A stretch of DNA of 47,645 bases from Lachnospiraceae bacterium (lineage in GTDB: Bacteria; Bacillota; Clostridia; Lachnospirales; Lachnospiraceae). Every line of letters begins with the position of its first letter. The first letter of the stretch is position 1. Positions 31,033-40,516 of the stretch are shown here, piece by piece. The DNA lies in contig JAFUFL010000045.1 of the NCBI GenBank assembly GCA_017469935.1, forward strand, positions 1 through 47,645, read 5' to 3'. Under the pieces are notes generated by a model. It did no database searches, was not told the DNA's origin, and worked only from the letters and a program-made list of their open reading frames with translations. Position numbers and translations under genes: made by a program.

Positions 31033-34000
31033 ATGCTGCAGCTCAAAAATATAAAGAAGAAATACAATACGGGAGGCTACGAGCAGATCGCCCTGGACGA
31101 TGTCTCGCTCAACCTGCGCGACAACGAATTCGTCGCGATCCTGGGTCCCAGCGGCTCGGGCAAGACCACCCTCCTCAATATCATCGGCGGCCTGGACCGC
31201 TACGACAGCGGCGACCTGATCATCAACGGCGTATCGACCAAAAAATACAAGGACCGCGACTGGGACTCCTACCGAAACCATACAGTCGGCTTCGTCTTCC
31301 AGTCCTACAACCTGATTCCCCATCAGACGGTCCTGCAGAACGTCGAGCTGGCGCTGACCATTGGCGGTATTCCGGCTGACAGGCGCAAGCAGATGGCCCT
31401 CGACGCCCTGGAAAAGGTAGGCCTGAGGGAGCAGTCCCACAAGCGCCCCAACCAGATGTCCGGCGGCCAGATGCAGCGCGTGGCCATAGCCCGCGCCCTG
31501 GTCAACGACCCCAAGATCCTGTTGGCCGACGAGCCCACCGGCGCTCTGGACACCAAGACTTCCGTCCAGGTCATGGACCTGCTCAAAGAAGTGGCCAAGG
31601 ACCGCCTGGTCGTCATGGTCACCCACAACCCGGAGCTGGCCGAGGAGTACGCGACCCGCATCGTCCGCCTCAAGGACGGACAGATTACGGACGACACCGA
31701 CCCGCTCCAGATCGACACGGAGGAGCCGGCCGTCCACAAGAACCTCGGAAAGGCTTCCATGAGCCTTGCCACCTCCTTCGGGCTCAGTCTCAACAACCTG
31801 ATGACCAAGAAGGGGCGGACTTTCCTGACTTCTTTCGCGGGCTCCATCGGTATCATCGGTATCGCCCTGATTCTGGCGCTCTCCACCGGATTCCAGAATT
31901 ACATCGACCAGATCCAGGAAGAGACCATGAACAGCTACCCGCTGACCATCAATGCGGAGGCGGGGGACCTGGCGAGCACTATTTTGTCCATGCAGGCCAA
32001 CCGGGAGCTCAAGGCGGAAGGCAATTACCTGGTCGAGCAGCAGTACATTACGTCCTTTACGGACTCGATCACCAACAACGACCTCAAGAGCTTCATGGAT
32101 TACCTGGACGCCCATCCCGAGGAATACCAGGAAGACGTCCGCATGATCAAGTACCTCTATTCCGTCACGCCCGTGATCTACACCATCGACTCGACGGATA
32201 CGCTCACGCAGATCCACCCCAGTGCCAGCCAGAACCAGCAGCAGAGCATGATGACATCGCTGATGGCCAACTCCGGCGGCGGGATGAGCACCTTCTCCGA
32301 GATGATCGAGCCCGAGCGCATGAAGGAGGAATACACGGTCGCCTACGGCAAATGGCCGGAAAAATATAACGAACTCGCTATTTCGGTCCAGGACCCCAAC
32401 CAGATCTCCGACCTGCTCCTGTATTCGCTGGGCTTCCGCCCTGTCAAAGAATTGCAGGACATCATGAAGGACCTCTACATGGGAGAAGAGATCACCGTGC
32501 ACAACGAACCGATGACGATTTCCTACGACGAGCTGCTCGGCAGGGAACTCAAGCTCATCGATCCCTCTCTCAAATATAAGTACAACGACGAGTACGAGAT
32601 CTACGAGGACATGTCCAAAGACGACGACTACATGATGGACGTCTACGAGAACGCGGAACCCCTCAAGATCACGGCGATCATTTATAAGCCCAGGGAAAAG
32701 GGTTCCAACTCCTCTTCCACCACCGGCGTGCTCTACCTGCCCTCCCTCACCAAGTACGTGATGGAGAAGTCCGCCTCTTCCCAGATCGTGAAGGCGCAGC
32801 TGCGCGATCCCGATTATGATGTTTTCTCCGGCAAATCTTTTGACGAGGAAGACGACGAAGAGCTCAACTTCGAAGACATGATCACGGTCGACGAGGACCT
32901 CCTGGCAGAGGCCTTTGTCATCAACATGGATATGGACGGGCTGAATTTTGACCAGGATTCCATGACCCAGGTCATCATGGACTCCTCCAAGGCTGTCGTC
33001 GACAACATCGACCAGGTGACCCAGACCATGGTCAAAGCAGTGACGGAGGCAGACTCCGCCTTTGCAAACGGGATCATCGAAGGCTACAAGCAGATCGCCA
33101 CGGTGACCGTAAATGACTCCACGGCGCCGGAGGCCAAACCCGACGTCTCTGTTGTCACAGGGCTTTTGCAGAGCCAGAAAGATACGATCAAAGAACAGGC
33201 CAAAGAAGCAATGCGCCCTCAGGTCACAGAAGCGGCCGACGCGATTATTAAAAGGCTGACGGAGAGCATCTCCGGCGTCAAGACCCGCGGCGAAGCCGAG
33301 GCCATCATCGACCTTCTGGGCCTGGATGAAGAGACCGCGCAGATGCTCAAGGACACCATCGTGGAGACCGAGGGCGGCGCGCAGGGTGACGCGCAAGGCG
33401 AGAACGCCGGCACCGGCATCACCGATACGGAGACAGCAGCCGAGACCGAGCCCGGCAGCGTGGACGTCTCCGCCACCATCGCAGCCATTGAGGGAATGCG
33501 CGAGACTCTGATCGAGCGGAGCCTCGAACAGGCCGGCGAACTGGCCGCGCAGTCCATGAACGAGACCATCGAAAAACTGGAAAACGCTTCCACCAAAGCA
33601 GAGGCCGACGCCGTCATCGACGAGATGCAGGGCATCGAAGATTCCCAGAAGATGCTGCTCAAGAGCCAGATCACCAAGCAGTTCGAGGAAGGCGGAGAGA
33701 CAAGCTCCACGCAGTACATCACGCTTGCCTACCTTGACATGTACAAAGAAAACGCCATCACCGAGGAAAAGATCGGCGAGATGCTGGGCAGCATCGAGCA
33801 GATCAAGCTCGATCCCGCGGTGGCCACCAAGGTCGTCAGCGACGCATTCGACAACTATTACGGAAGCCTCACACCGGACGAGAACAACCTTGTCCCCGTG
33901 GCGGACCTTCCGTCCACCGACGCGGCTGTCATGAAGGCCGTTACCGACAACAGCTCGGCCATCTTTGAAGAGGGCTACAACCTCGCCAAAGAATACATGG

Positions 34001-34800
34001 CCCTTCTGGTCGCACAGGGAACCGGCCAGGCCCTCGGCGAAGTCATGGGCCCTCTCGCTGACATGTTCAGCGGCGGCGAAGACCTGATGACGATCGACAC
34101 CGACAAGTTTGCCGAGGCCTTTAAGTTCAACAAAGACGAGGACGAGCTCTCCCGCATCATGGAGACCATGATGGGCGGCGAAGACAAGTCCTACAAAGGA
34201 AACCTCCTCAAGCTCGGTTACCAGGCGGAGAAGGATCCGACCGGAATTTCGTTCTATTTTGACGACTTCGAGTCCAAGAACAAGTTCACGGACTTCCTCA
34301 CCCGCTACAACGACAACGCCGCAGAGCCGCAGAAGCTCCAGTACACGGACATCACGGGCATCCTGATGGGTTCCGTCGAGACCATCGTAAATGCGGTCAC
34401 CTACGTGCTGATCGCCTTCGTCTCGATCTCCCTGATCGTCTCCTCGATCATGATCGGAATCATCACCTACATCTCGGTCCTCGAGCGCACCAAGGAAATC
34501 GGTATCCTGCGCGCCATCGGCGCCTCGAAGAGCAATATCTCCTCGATCTTCAACGCTGAGACCTTCATCATCGGCATGCTGTCCGGTGTGATCGGCGTCG
34601 TTGTGACGAGACTCCTGCTCTTCCCGATCAACAACCTCATCCACAAGGTCACCGAGATCGACGACATCACGGCTGTCCTCGGCCTGCCGGCGGCACTGGT
34701 GCTGATCGCCATCGCCACCATCCTGACCATGATCGGCGGCCTGATCCCGTCCAGCTCGGCGTCCAAGAAGGATCCCGTCATCGCGCTGCGTACGGAGTGA
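31033..34800 (+). CDS. MacB-like ABC transporter: ATPase fused to FtsX-type permease with very large extracytoplasmic domain
   Basis: The 1255-residue protein starts with an ABC ATPase: Walker A GPSGSGKTT, signature MSGGQMQRVAIARAL, Walker B ILLADEPTGALDT, H-loop MVTHNPE. A first membrane helix follows near residue 270 (SIGIIGIALILALSTGF). Next comes an extracytoplasmic region of about 780 residues, partly acidic and helical, with repeats around IEGMRETLIERSLEQAGELA. The FtsX module (TKEIGILRAIGASKSNISSI) and last helices end the chain. MacB-type proteins are mechanotransmitters that move peptides, lipoproteins or drugs outside the membrane. The start at 31033 follows GGAGG. No partner gene adjoins. 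A strong terminator follows. Confidence 0.9.
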   Translation: MLQLKNIKKKYNTGGYEQIALDDVSLNLRDNEFVAILGPSGSGKTTLLNIIGGLDRYDSGDLIINGVSTKKYKDRDWDSYRNHTVGFVFQSYNLIPHQTVLQNVELALTIGGIPADRRKQMALDALEKVGLREQSHKRPNQMSGGQMQRVAIARALVNDPKILLADEPTGALDTKTSVQVMDLLKEVAKDRLVVMVTHNPELAEEYATRIVRLKDGQITDDTDPLQIDTEEPAVHKNLGKASMSLATSFGLSLNNLMTKKGRTFLTSFAGSIGIIGIALILALSTGFQNYIDQIQEETMNSYPLTINAEAGDLASTILSMQANRELKAEGNYLVEQQYITSFTDSITNNDLKSFMDYLDAHPEEYQEDVRMIKYLYSVTPVIYTIDSTDTLTQIHPSASQNQQQSMMTSLMANSGGGMSTFSEMIEPERMKEEYTVAYGKWPEKYNELAISVQDPNQISDLLLYSLGFRPVKELQDIMKDLYMGEEITVHNEPMTISYDELLGRELKLIDPSLKYKYNDEYEIYEDMSKDDDYMMDVYENAEPLKITAIIYKPREKGSNSSSTTGVLYLPSLTKYVMEKSASSQIVKAQLRDPDYDVFSGKSFDEEDDEELNFEDMITVDEDLLAEAFVINMDMDGLNFDQDSMTQVIMDSSKAVVDNIDQVTQTMVKAVTEADSAFANGIIEGYKQIATVTVNDSTAPEAKPDVSVVTGLLQSQKDTIKEQAKEAMRPQVTEAADAIIKRLTESISGVKTRGEAEAIIDLLGLDEETAQMLKDTIVETEGGAQGDAQGENAGTGITDTETAAETEPGSVDVSATIAAIEGMRETLIERSLEQAGELAAQSMNETIEKLENASTKAEADAVIDEMQGIEDSQKMLLKSQITKQFEEGGETSSTQYITLAYLDMYKENAITEEKIGEMLGSIEQIKLDPAVATKVVSDAFDNYYGSLTPDENNLVPVADLPSTDAAVMKAVTDNSSAIFEEGYNLAKEYMALLVAQGTGQALGEVMGPLADMFSGGEDLMTIDTDKFAEAFKFNKDEDELSRIMETMMGGEDKSYKGNLLKLGYQAEKDPTGISFYFDDFESKNKFTDFLTRYNDNAAEPQKLQYTDITGILMGSVETIVNAVTYVLIAFVSISLIVSSIMIGIITYISVLERTKEIGILRAIGASKSNISSIFNAETFIIGMLSGVIGVVVTRLLLFPINNLIHKVTEIDDITAVLGLPAALVLIAIATILTMIGGLIPSSSASKKDPVIALRTE

Positions 34801-34838
34801 AAAACTCAATAAAAAGAGCGATAAAAAGAACAATAAAA

Positions 34839-34899
34839 AGAGCTGCTTCTTGGATCTACCGGTTCAACTACCGGTTGATCCAAGAAGCAGCTCTTTTTT
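34839..34899 (+). terminator. Strong intrinsic terminator after the ABC fusion gene
   Basis: A near-perfect stem (GAGCTGCTTCTTGGATC with GATCCAAGAAGCAGCTC) with an inner CCGG pairing is followed by six T. Confidence 0.95.
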
Positions 34900-34903
34900 G
34901 TGC

Positions 34904-35008
34904 ACAAAATTTGTTTTTTTGGTGCAATTTTTTGGCGCGTTATTTGTTTTATGGCACAATTTTCTTTGGCGTATTATTTATTTTTTGGCGCAAAATTTGT
35001 TTAAACAA
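34904..35008. repeat. AT-rich imperfect direct repeats
   Basis: Three imperfect units of about 32 bases share a GGYRCAATTTT or GGCGCAAAATTTG start, then TTTGGCG and a T-rich tail. No gene or known site is recognised; composition is unlike the GC-rich surroundings. Confidence 0.6.
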
Positions 35009-35043
35009 ATCCGCCTTTTTTTTCTGTATACCCTCTTTAAAAT

Positions 35044-35162
35044 CCCTTCTTGAGTGGAATATCCACCGAAGAAGGGCTTTAAAAGAGGTACTATGATCTC
35101 TATAGGGATATATAGGCCTGTTTCAGTTCCCTTCTTAGGTGGAATATCCACCGAAGAAGGAA
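35044..35162. repeat. Two copies of a 33-bp inverted repeat
   Basis: Copies at 35044-35076 and 35128-35161 share CCCTTCTT..GTGGA, the loop ATA and TCCACCGAAGAAGG, each followed by a TTTAAAAGA-like box and then AC(T)ACTATGA(T/C)C. The two lie in the same orientation about 85 bases apart, next to the end of the helicase gene. They lack T-runs, so terminator function is unlikely. Confidence 0.85.
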
Positions 35163-35245
35163 TTTAAAAGACCACTATGACCTTTCTGCGTGCGGCAAGC
35201 ACATTTACCCAAAAGCTGCCCGGTAGAGGCTTATTCAATGGAAGT

Positions 35246-37657
35246 TCATTGCAGCAGCTTCTTCTGATAGAGTGTCTTGATATTCATGACCCGATCCTTG
35301 TCCTTAAACCGGATCTGCACCCGCTTCCCGTCCTGGCTGACGACCATGCCGGCGCCGTACGTGACATGCGTGACCATCTCGCCCGGCTGCAGCCTGCGCG
35401 CGAAGGCGGCCAGTTTTCCGGAAGAGCCCTGCTCCGCCCCTTCTTCGGTCCTGCGCGAGCCGCCGCTTCCGGAACTTCGCGCGCCGCCGCGTCCATAATC
35501 TGCCCAGCTTCCGCTTCCTACGGCCGCCGAAGTTCCCTCATAAGCCCGCTTCACCTTCCGGGTGCCACCTCGGGTCCCGCTTGGGGCCCCACTCTTTTTT
35601 GCCAGCGAAGCCTCCCTACGCGAGGCCGCTTTTTTCGCCGCCTCCGCGTTTCTGAGACTTTCCGGCCCGAAGAGTTCCTCCGTCAGCACCGACTTTGCGT
35701 CCGTCGTGAACACGCACAGCTTATTTCTGGCCCTGGTCATGCCGACATAGAAGAGCCGCCGCTCCTCCTCAAAGGCCCTGCGCTCCTCCTTCGACATGTA
35801 CTTCGTGCTGGCCGGCGCCTCCTCCGGAAAGATCCCGTCCATCACATCCATCAAATAGACCGTATCGTACTCCAGCCCCTTGCTGGCATGAATGGTCGAC
35901 AGAATAAAGGGACAGGAAGGATCCTGCTCCTTGCTCCGGAAGATATCCCCCAGAAACCCGAGCCGGTCCAACAGCTCCGCGGGCGACTGCGTATGGCTCC
36001 CGATCGATGTCAAAATATTGACCTTACTGTCCCGGATCCCCGCCCTGCTCAGGTACTCGCCGTAGCCCATGTTTTTGACAATTCTGGAGACCGCCTGGTC
36101 CCCCTTATCTTCCTTCATGTGCTCGAGATGCGTGCGGGTCGCCTTCACATTTCGGACGACCATGGGCTCCAGCTTCGCATACCGTAGCGCCACCTCCAGG
36201 ACCGGGAGCTCCATTCGCCTGCTTAGGTTGCAGATCAGCTCCGCCTTCTCCTTGTTCAGATACATGCCCAGCTTATAGTACACCGACCAGAAAGCATCGA
36301 CATCGTATGGATCATAAGCCAGCTTAATAATATTGGTGATATCTATCACCGTGCGGTGCGTAAAGAACCCCACTTCCGCATTCCGGATCCGGTACGGGAT
36401 CCCTTCCCGCTCCAGAAGATCCACCAGCGGAATGGCACTCTCATTATTCCTGTAAAGCACCGCCGTCTGCTCCGTGCAGCCGTCCGCCACCTTCAGAAGA
36501 TACTTGTACTGCGCCTTCCGACCTCTGAGGTATATTTCTCTGACGCCCGGCTGCGTGCCCTTTCCGCCAGGTCCGCTCGCTCCCGGCCCGCTCTCGGCTG
36601 CTGGTGCCACGGCACCTGCGGCGCCGATGCCTCCCGGCTGCCCGCCTAAGCCATCTCCGACCGCCGCGCAGACCATGTGCTTGGCATGCCGCAGCATATT
36701 GCGCTGTATGAACTGATCCGCCGCGCTCACGATCCCGCTGCCGGAGCGGTAATTCTGTTCCATCAGCAATATTTTGGCGCCGCGGTGCTCCTTCTCAAAG
36801 TTAAGAAGCGCCTCCGGATACGCCGCGCGGAACCCGTAAATGCTCTGGTCCTCGTCTCCGACCATAAAAAGATTGTCGTAGCGGGAGGCCAGCAAGGCGA
36901 TGATCGCGTGCTGAATTTTGGACGTGTCCTGCGCCTCATCCACGCAGATGTACTTGTACTGATCCTGGAAGTGCGCCAGAACCTGCGGCACCTTGCGCAA
37001 AATGTTCAAGGCGTACACCATCTGATCGTCGTAGTCCATCAGATGCTGCTCCCGCAACCACCTGTTATAGCGCTCATAGATCTCCCCGATATTGATCTGA
37101 CAGTCCGCCTCCCGCAGCGGACTCCCCTTGCCGCTGCCCAGCTCGCGGATCTCCTTCTCCGTCAGCATCTGGTTTTTGATGTACGTGATCAGCGTCCGCA
37201 CGTTCCGAAGGTCCGCCTCCGTCGGCCACGTCTGCTCCACCTGCTGATAAATCTGGGTCAAAATACCGGCCGTCCTCTTCTCATCCGTCACCAGCTCAAA
37301 GGCTTTCTTTCCCAGCACCCGGCTGTAGTAGCCGATGATCCTGGCGCAGATCCCGTTGATGGTCCGAAACTCCAGCCGCGAAGCCAGTTCCTCGCCAAAA
37401 AAGCCCGCAAACCTGCGGGCCATGTCGCGCGTAGCGGCAACCGTATAAGTCACGGTCAAAATATTCTCAGGCTCAATTCCACAGTTCGTGATCATGTAGC
37501 CCAGCCGCAGCACCAGCACCGTGGTCTTGCCGCTTCCCGGCACAGCCAGCAGAAGCACCGGCCCGTTGACCGTCTTCACTGCCTCCGACTGCTGCGGGTT
37601 GAGCACGATTCGGCCTCCGTGCTGCTGCGTCCCGATTTCAGAATTCTTGTTTGTCAT
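35246..37657 (-). CDS. UvrD/PcrA-like superfamily 1 DNA helicase
   Basis: The 803-residue protein has Walker A AVPGSGKTT, Walker B VDEAQDTSKIQ, motif III GDEDQSIYGFRAA, motif IV QNYRSGSGIV, motif V THASKGLEYDTVYL and motif VI VGMTRARNKL. The C-terminus, after a basic Gly/Ser-rich linker, ends in a PcrA-like VTHVTYGAGMVVSQDG module that contacts RNA polymerase in relatives. It unwinds 3'-5' during repair. A Gly/Pro/Ala-rich insertion lies between motifs IV and V (about residues 350-380) and is followed by REIYLRGRK, encoded by an ACCTCTGAGGT repeat core. It follows queF by 43 bases and may be read from the queuosine operon. Confidence 0.9.
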   Translation of the reverse strand: MTNKNSEIGTQQHGGRIVLNPQQSEAVKTVNGPVLLLAVPGSGKTTVLVLRLGYMITNCGIEPENILTVTYTVAATRDMARRFAGFFGEELASRLEFRTINGICARIIGYYSRVLGKKAFELVTDEKRTAGILTQIYQQVEQTWPTEADLRNVRTLITYIKNQMLTEKEIRELGSGKGSPLREADCQINIGEIYERYNRWLREQHLMDYDDQMVYALNILRKVPQVLAHFQDQYKYICVDEAQDTSKIQHAIIALLASRYDNLFMVGDEDQSIYGFRAAYPEALLNFEKEHRGAKILLMEQNYRSGSGIVSAADQFIQRNMLRHAKHMVCAAVGDGLGGQPGGIGAAGAVAPAAESGPGASGPGGKGTQPGVREIYLRGRKAQYKYLLKVADGCTEQTAVLYRNNESAIPLVDLLEREGIPYRIRNAEVGFFTHRTVIDITNIIKLAYDPYDVDAFWSVYYKLGMYLNKEKAELICNLSRRMELPVLEVALRYAKLEPMVVRNVKATRTHLEHMKEDKGDQAVSRIVKNMGYGEYLSRAGIRDSKVNILTSIGSHTQSPAELLDRLGFLGDIFRSKEQDPSCPFILSTIHASKGLEYDTVYLMDVMDGIFPEEAPASTKYMSKEERRAFEEERRLFYVGMTRARNKLCVFTTDAKSVLTEELFGPESLRNAEAAKKAASRREASLAKKSGAPSGTRGGTRKVKRAYEGTSAAVGSGSWADYGRGGARSSGSGGSRRTEEGAEQGSSGKLAAFARRLQPGEMVTHVTYGAGMVVSQDGKRVQIRFKDKDRVMNIKTLYQKKLLQ

Positions 37658-37700
37658 AACAGCTCTTTTTATGTCTCCAGCCGGGGCACGCCCGGCCTCA

Positions 37701-38183
37701 TCAGCGATTGTCGACTGCTTCCGGGTTCATGTCGAACCACATCATCCTGTTCTCTGCGATCTTCTCCCACTTGGTACCGGGCTTGCCGTAATTGCACCAG
37801 GGATCGATCGAGATCCCGCCCCTGGGCAGAAAACGTCCGCGGACCTCGATATACTTGGGGTCCATCAGCTTGATCAGGTCTTTCATGATCTTGTTGACGC
37901 AGTCCTCATGGAAATCGCCGTGATTGCGGAAAGAGAACAGATAGAGCTTTAAACTCTTGCTCTCCACCATCCGTTTGCCGGGAACATAGGTGATGATAAT
38001 ATTTGCAAAATCCGGCTGCCCTGTGATCGGGCACAGCGAAGTAAACTCCGGGCAGTTAAACTTGACCCAGTAGTCATTCTCCGGATGCTTGTTCTCAAAA
38101 GTCTCCAGAAGCTCCGGATTGTAGTCCGTGTCATACTTCACATTTTTATTTCCAAGTAAAGAAAGTCCTTCTGTCTCTCTCAT
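37701..38183 (-). CDS. queF: NADPH-dependent 7-cyano-7-deazaguanine reductase
   Basis: The 160-residue enzyme reduces preQ0 to preQ1, the base inserted into tRNA on the way to queuosine. The active-site Cys lies in [13 protein letters not shown], the NADPH-binding motif is [15 protein letters not shown], and FHEDCVN carries the conserved His-Glu. It is the short, single-domain (type I) form. GGGAGAG lies four bases before the ATG. Last of five queuosine genes in one minus-strand operon. Confidence 0.96.
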   Translation of the reverse strand: MRETEGLSLLGNKNVKYDTDYNPELLETFENKHPENDYWVKFNCPEFTSLCPITGQPDFANIIITYVPGKRMVESKSLKLYLFSFRNHGDFHEDCVNKIMKDLIKLMDPKYIEVRGRFLPRGGISIDPWCNYGKPGTKWEKIAENRMMWFDMNPEAVDNR

Positions 38184-38249
38184 TTTTCTCTCCCTTTCTG
38201 TTCAAGACTCGCGGAGCCGGGCGCTGCGACGCCGGCAGGGTCTTCCACT

Positions 38250-38939
38250 CTATTTTGACCGGAGTGCCGGGTCTTCCACTCCATTGGCCGCAAAAGCCGC
38301 CGCCCTGTCAATACACGTTCCGCACTTGCCGCAAGGCTCTTCGCCGCCCTCATAGCAGGACCAGGTCAGCTCGTAGGGAACGCCCAGCTCCAGTCCGATC
38401 CTGACGACATCCGCCTTATTCATGTTGACAAAAGGCGCCTCGATCCGCAGCTGGCGGCCGGAGCCCTCCCAAATTGCCTTATTCATTGCGTTGTTGAAGA
38501 CCGGAGAACAGTCCGGATACGCGCAGCCTGCCGCGTCATCCGCGTGGGCGCCGTAATAGATCACGCCGCAGTCTTTGCTCAACGCGATGCTGGCCGCAGA
38601 AGACAGAAAAAGTCCGTTTCTGAAAGGCACATAAGTGCTGACCGGCTTGTTTCCTTCCGTTTCTTTGATCTGATCCGCATAGCTCTCTTCCGGGATTTCT
38701 TCCGTAGAATGCTTAAGAAGTGAGCAGTCACTGTATTGAAAAATCAGGCTCAGGTCCAGGAAAAGCTGCTCGACTCCGTAATATTTTGCCACCGCAGTCG
38801 CCGCCTGAATCTCCTTGTCGTGCTTCTGCCCATAGGAGATGGACAGTGCGACCACATTCTCTTTGCCGTATTTATCGATTGCCATACCCAGCGCCGTCGT
38901 GGAGTCCACGCCGCCGCTGCTTAAAACCAGTGCTTTCAT
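38250..38939 (-). CDS. queC: 7-cyano-7-deazaguanine synthase
   Basis: The product (229 residues) converts 7-carboxy-7-deazaguanine to preQ0 with ATP and ammonia. It has the PP-loop LSSGGVDSTTALG at the N-terminus, the segment YVPFRNGLFLSSAASIA, and the zinc-binding C-terminal Cys cluster CYEGGEEPCGKCGTC. AGGAGG is five bases before the ATG. It lies between folE (24-bp gap) and queF in the operon. Confidence 0.97.
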   Translation of the reverse strand: MKALVLSSGGVDSTTALGMAIDKYGKENVVALSISYGQKHDKEIQAATAVAKYYGVEQLFLDLSLIFQYSDCSLLKHSTEEIPEESYADQIKETEGNKPVSTYVPFRNGLFLSSAASIALSKDCGVIYYGAHADDAAGCAYPDCSPVFNNAMNKAIWEGSGRQLRIEAPFVNMNKADVVRIGLELGVPYELTWSCYEGGEEPCGKCGTCIDRAAAFAANGVEDPALRSK

Positions 38940-38963
38940 CTATTCCTCCTTGCTGCTGCGCGC

Positions 38964-39554
38964 TTATTTTATATAAATCTGCAGCATCGGATCCGTCCTG
39001 AAGCGTCCCCGCAGCTCCGCCGTATAAGTCTTTGTGTTAGTTTTCTTGATGCCCCGCGCCGTCACACAGCTGTGGCACGCTTCCAGCGTGACTGCCACAT
39101 CTTCGCTCCCGTTGATCTCGGTGATGATATCCGCGATATCCTTGCCGATCTTCTCCTGCAGCTGCAGGCGCCGGCCAACCATGTCGCAGACGCGCGCTAT
39201 TTTGGAAAGGCCGATGACCTTGCCGCCGGGCACGTAGGCCACGGTCGCCTTCATGTCATACATGAGCGCCATGTGGTGCTCGCAGTAGGAGAACATGTCG
39301 ATGTCCTTCATCACCACGACCCGCCCCGGGTCCGCGTCCATCTCCGCGTCAGAGCCGTCCTCAAAACCATCCTCAAAGGTCTTGCCGAACATCTCCGCGA
39401 TCTCGTGGTTGGTATAATTCATGCCCTCGAAGACCTCCGAGTACATCCTGGCCACCCGCCTGGGCGTGTCCCGCAGGCCTTCCCGGTCGGGGTCATCCCC
39501 GAGCGCCGCCAAAATACCCCTGATATGCTCTTCAATCGCTCTCTCGTCAATCAT
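38964..39554 (-). CDS. folE: GTP cyclohydrolase I
   Basis: The 196-residue enzyme makes 7,8-dihydroneopterin triphosphate from GTP, the first step of both folate and queuosine synthesis. Signature motifs are [33 protein letters not shown] and [14 protein letters not shown], which include the zinc-binding Cys and His residues. Its position between queE and queC indicates a role in queuosine supply here, though folate use is also possible. AGAGG precedes the ATG. Confidence 0.97.
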   Translation of the reverse strand: MIDERAIEEHIRGILAALGDDPDREGLRDTPRRVARMYSEVFEGMNYTNHEIAEMFGKTFEDGFEDGSDAEMDADPGRVVVMKDIDMFSYCEHHMALMYDMKATVAYVPGGKVIGLSKIARVCDMVGRRLQLQEKIGKDIADIITEINGSEDVAVTLEACHSCVTARGIKKTNTKTYTAELRGRFRTDPMLQIYIK

Positions 39555-39603
39555 CTTATGCCTCTTTTTCTTTTGTGGTGCGTTTGCGCCTCTTCTTCGG
39601 GCA

Positions 39604-39747
39604 CTACCTCAAAGGTCTCCATTTCTCTGGTGCCTCTTGCCGGCCAATACCTTAGAGGTCGTGCCACTACCTCGTGCCACTACCTCAGAGGTGTCCGTTT
39701 CTCAGACGCACCTTGCCGGCCACTACCTCAAAGGTCTCCATTTCTCA
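39604..39747 (-). repeat. Array of ACCTYARAGGT repeats with duplicated blocks
   Basis: Five cores (ACCTCAAAGGT, ACCTTAGAGGT, ACCTCAGAGGT and others) are embedded in longer duplicated blocks (CACTACCTCAAAGGTCTCC plus a GCCGGCCA segment, seen twice). The array lies inside the queuosine operon between queE and folE, and queE's TGA is the complement of TCA at its edge. Confidence 0.88.
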
Positions 39748-40407
39748 GACACCCCTCGCATTCGGATCCCAGATCACCTTATGCATCTGAATCTGGATCC
39801 TCGCCTTATTGAGCTTGTTCTCCAGCATGAAATCTACGATTTCGGCCGGCTCTATTTTGCCAAAGACCGGGCTGAAATACACATAGCACCGGTCGAGCAG
39901 TCCGTATTCCTCTATGATTTCGGCGACTCTCTCCAGGTCTTCCCTGCTGCCGGATACGAACTTGACCGTGTCCTGTGCCTGCAGAACGCTGAAATTCCCG
40001 GCAAGCATCTGCGCCTCGCAGCCGCTGGAAGGCAGCTTATAATCCATGGTGAACGTCGGCCTCCCCTCGGGAATCTGCGCGAAGGGGCGAAGGTCGACCG
40101 CTCCGTTGGTCTCTATTTCGACGCGGACGCCGCAGTCCCGGATCAGCAGGCCGATCAGCTCCTCCATCCGCTTCTGAAGCAGGGGCTCGCCGCCCGTCAG
40201 CGTCACGTTGGAGATCCCGGTGGAGCGCACGTAATCGCAGATCTGCGCGGGCGTCATCTCCTCGAAGGGACATCCCGGCTCGTTGGCCCACATCGTGTCG
40301 CAGTAAGTGCAGCGCAGGTTGCAGCCGACAAATCTGACAAACACCGCGAGCTCGCCGGCTCGCGTGCCCTCTCCGTTGATGCTGATAAATTTTTCTGCAA
40401 CTTTCAT
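39745..40407 (-). CDS. queE: 7-carboxy-7-deazaguanine synthase, radical SAM enzyme
   Basis: The product (220 residues) turns carboxy-tetrahydropterin into 7-carboxy-7-deazaguanine using a 4Fe-4S cluster. The cluster-binding Cys residues lie in GCNLRCTYCDT; the SAM-binding TLTGGEPLLQ and early SINGEGTRAGELAVFVRF are diagnostic. The spacing C-x3-C-x2-C is the standard radical SAM form. The ATG at 40407 is favoured (GAGGA nine bases upstream); another ATG three codons earlier is possible. Second gene of the queuosine operon. Confidence 0.96.
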   Translation of the reverse strand: MKVAEKFISINGEGTRAGELAVFVRFVGCNLRCTYCDTMWANEPGCPFEEMTPAQICDYVRSTGISNVTLTGGEPLLQKRMEELIGLLIRDCGVRVEIETNGAVDLRPFAQIPEGRPTFTMDYKLPSSGCEAQMLAGNFSVLQAQDTVKFVSGSREDLERVAEIIEEYGLLDRCYVYFSPVFGKIEPAEIVDFMLENKLNKARIQIQMHKVIWDPNARGV

Positions 40408-40516
40408 ATAATTCATTCCTCTGTGCTGTGCGCTTTTTTGCCTCACAGCTCACACATGCGCCGCCGGGCGCTCCTGACGGCTGTGCCGCTAAACTCGCAC
40501 TCCTGATTCCTGCCGC

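Noticed and set aside
31015-34833. Very long open frame on the minus strand opposite the large ABC gene
   Set aside because: The plus-strand product has full ABC and FtsX motifs; the antisense translation is low-complexity V/D/G/H-rich, a by-product of GC-biased third positions.
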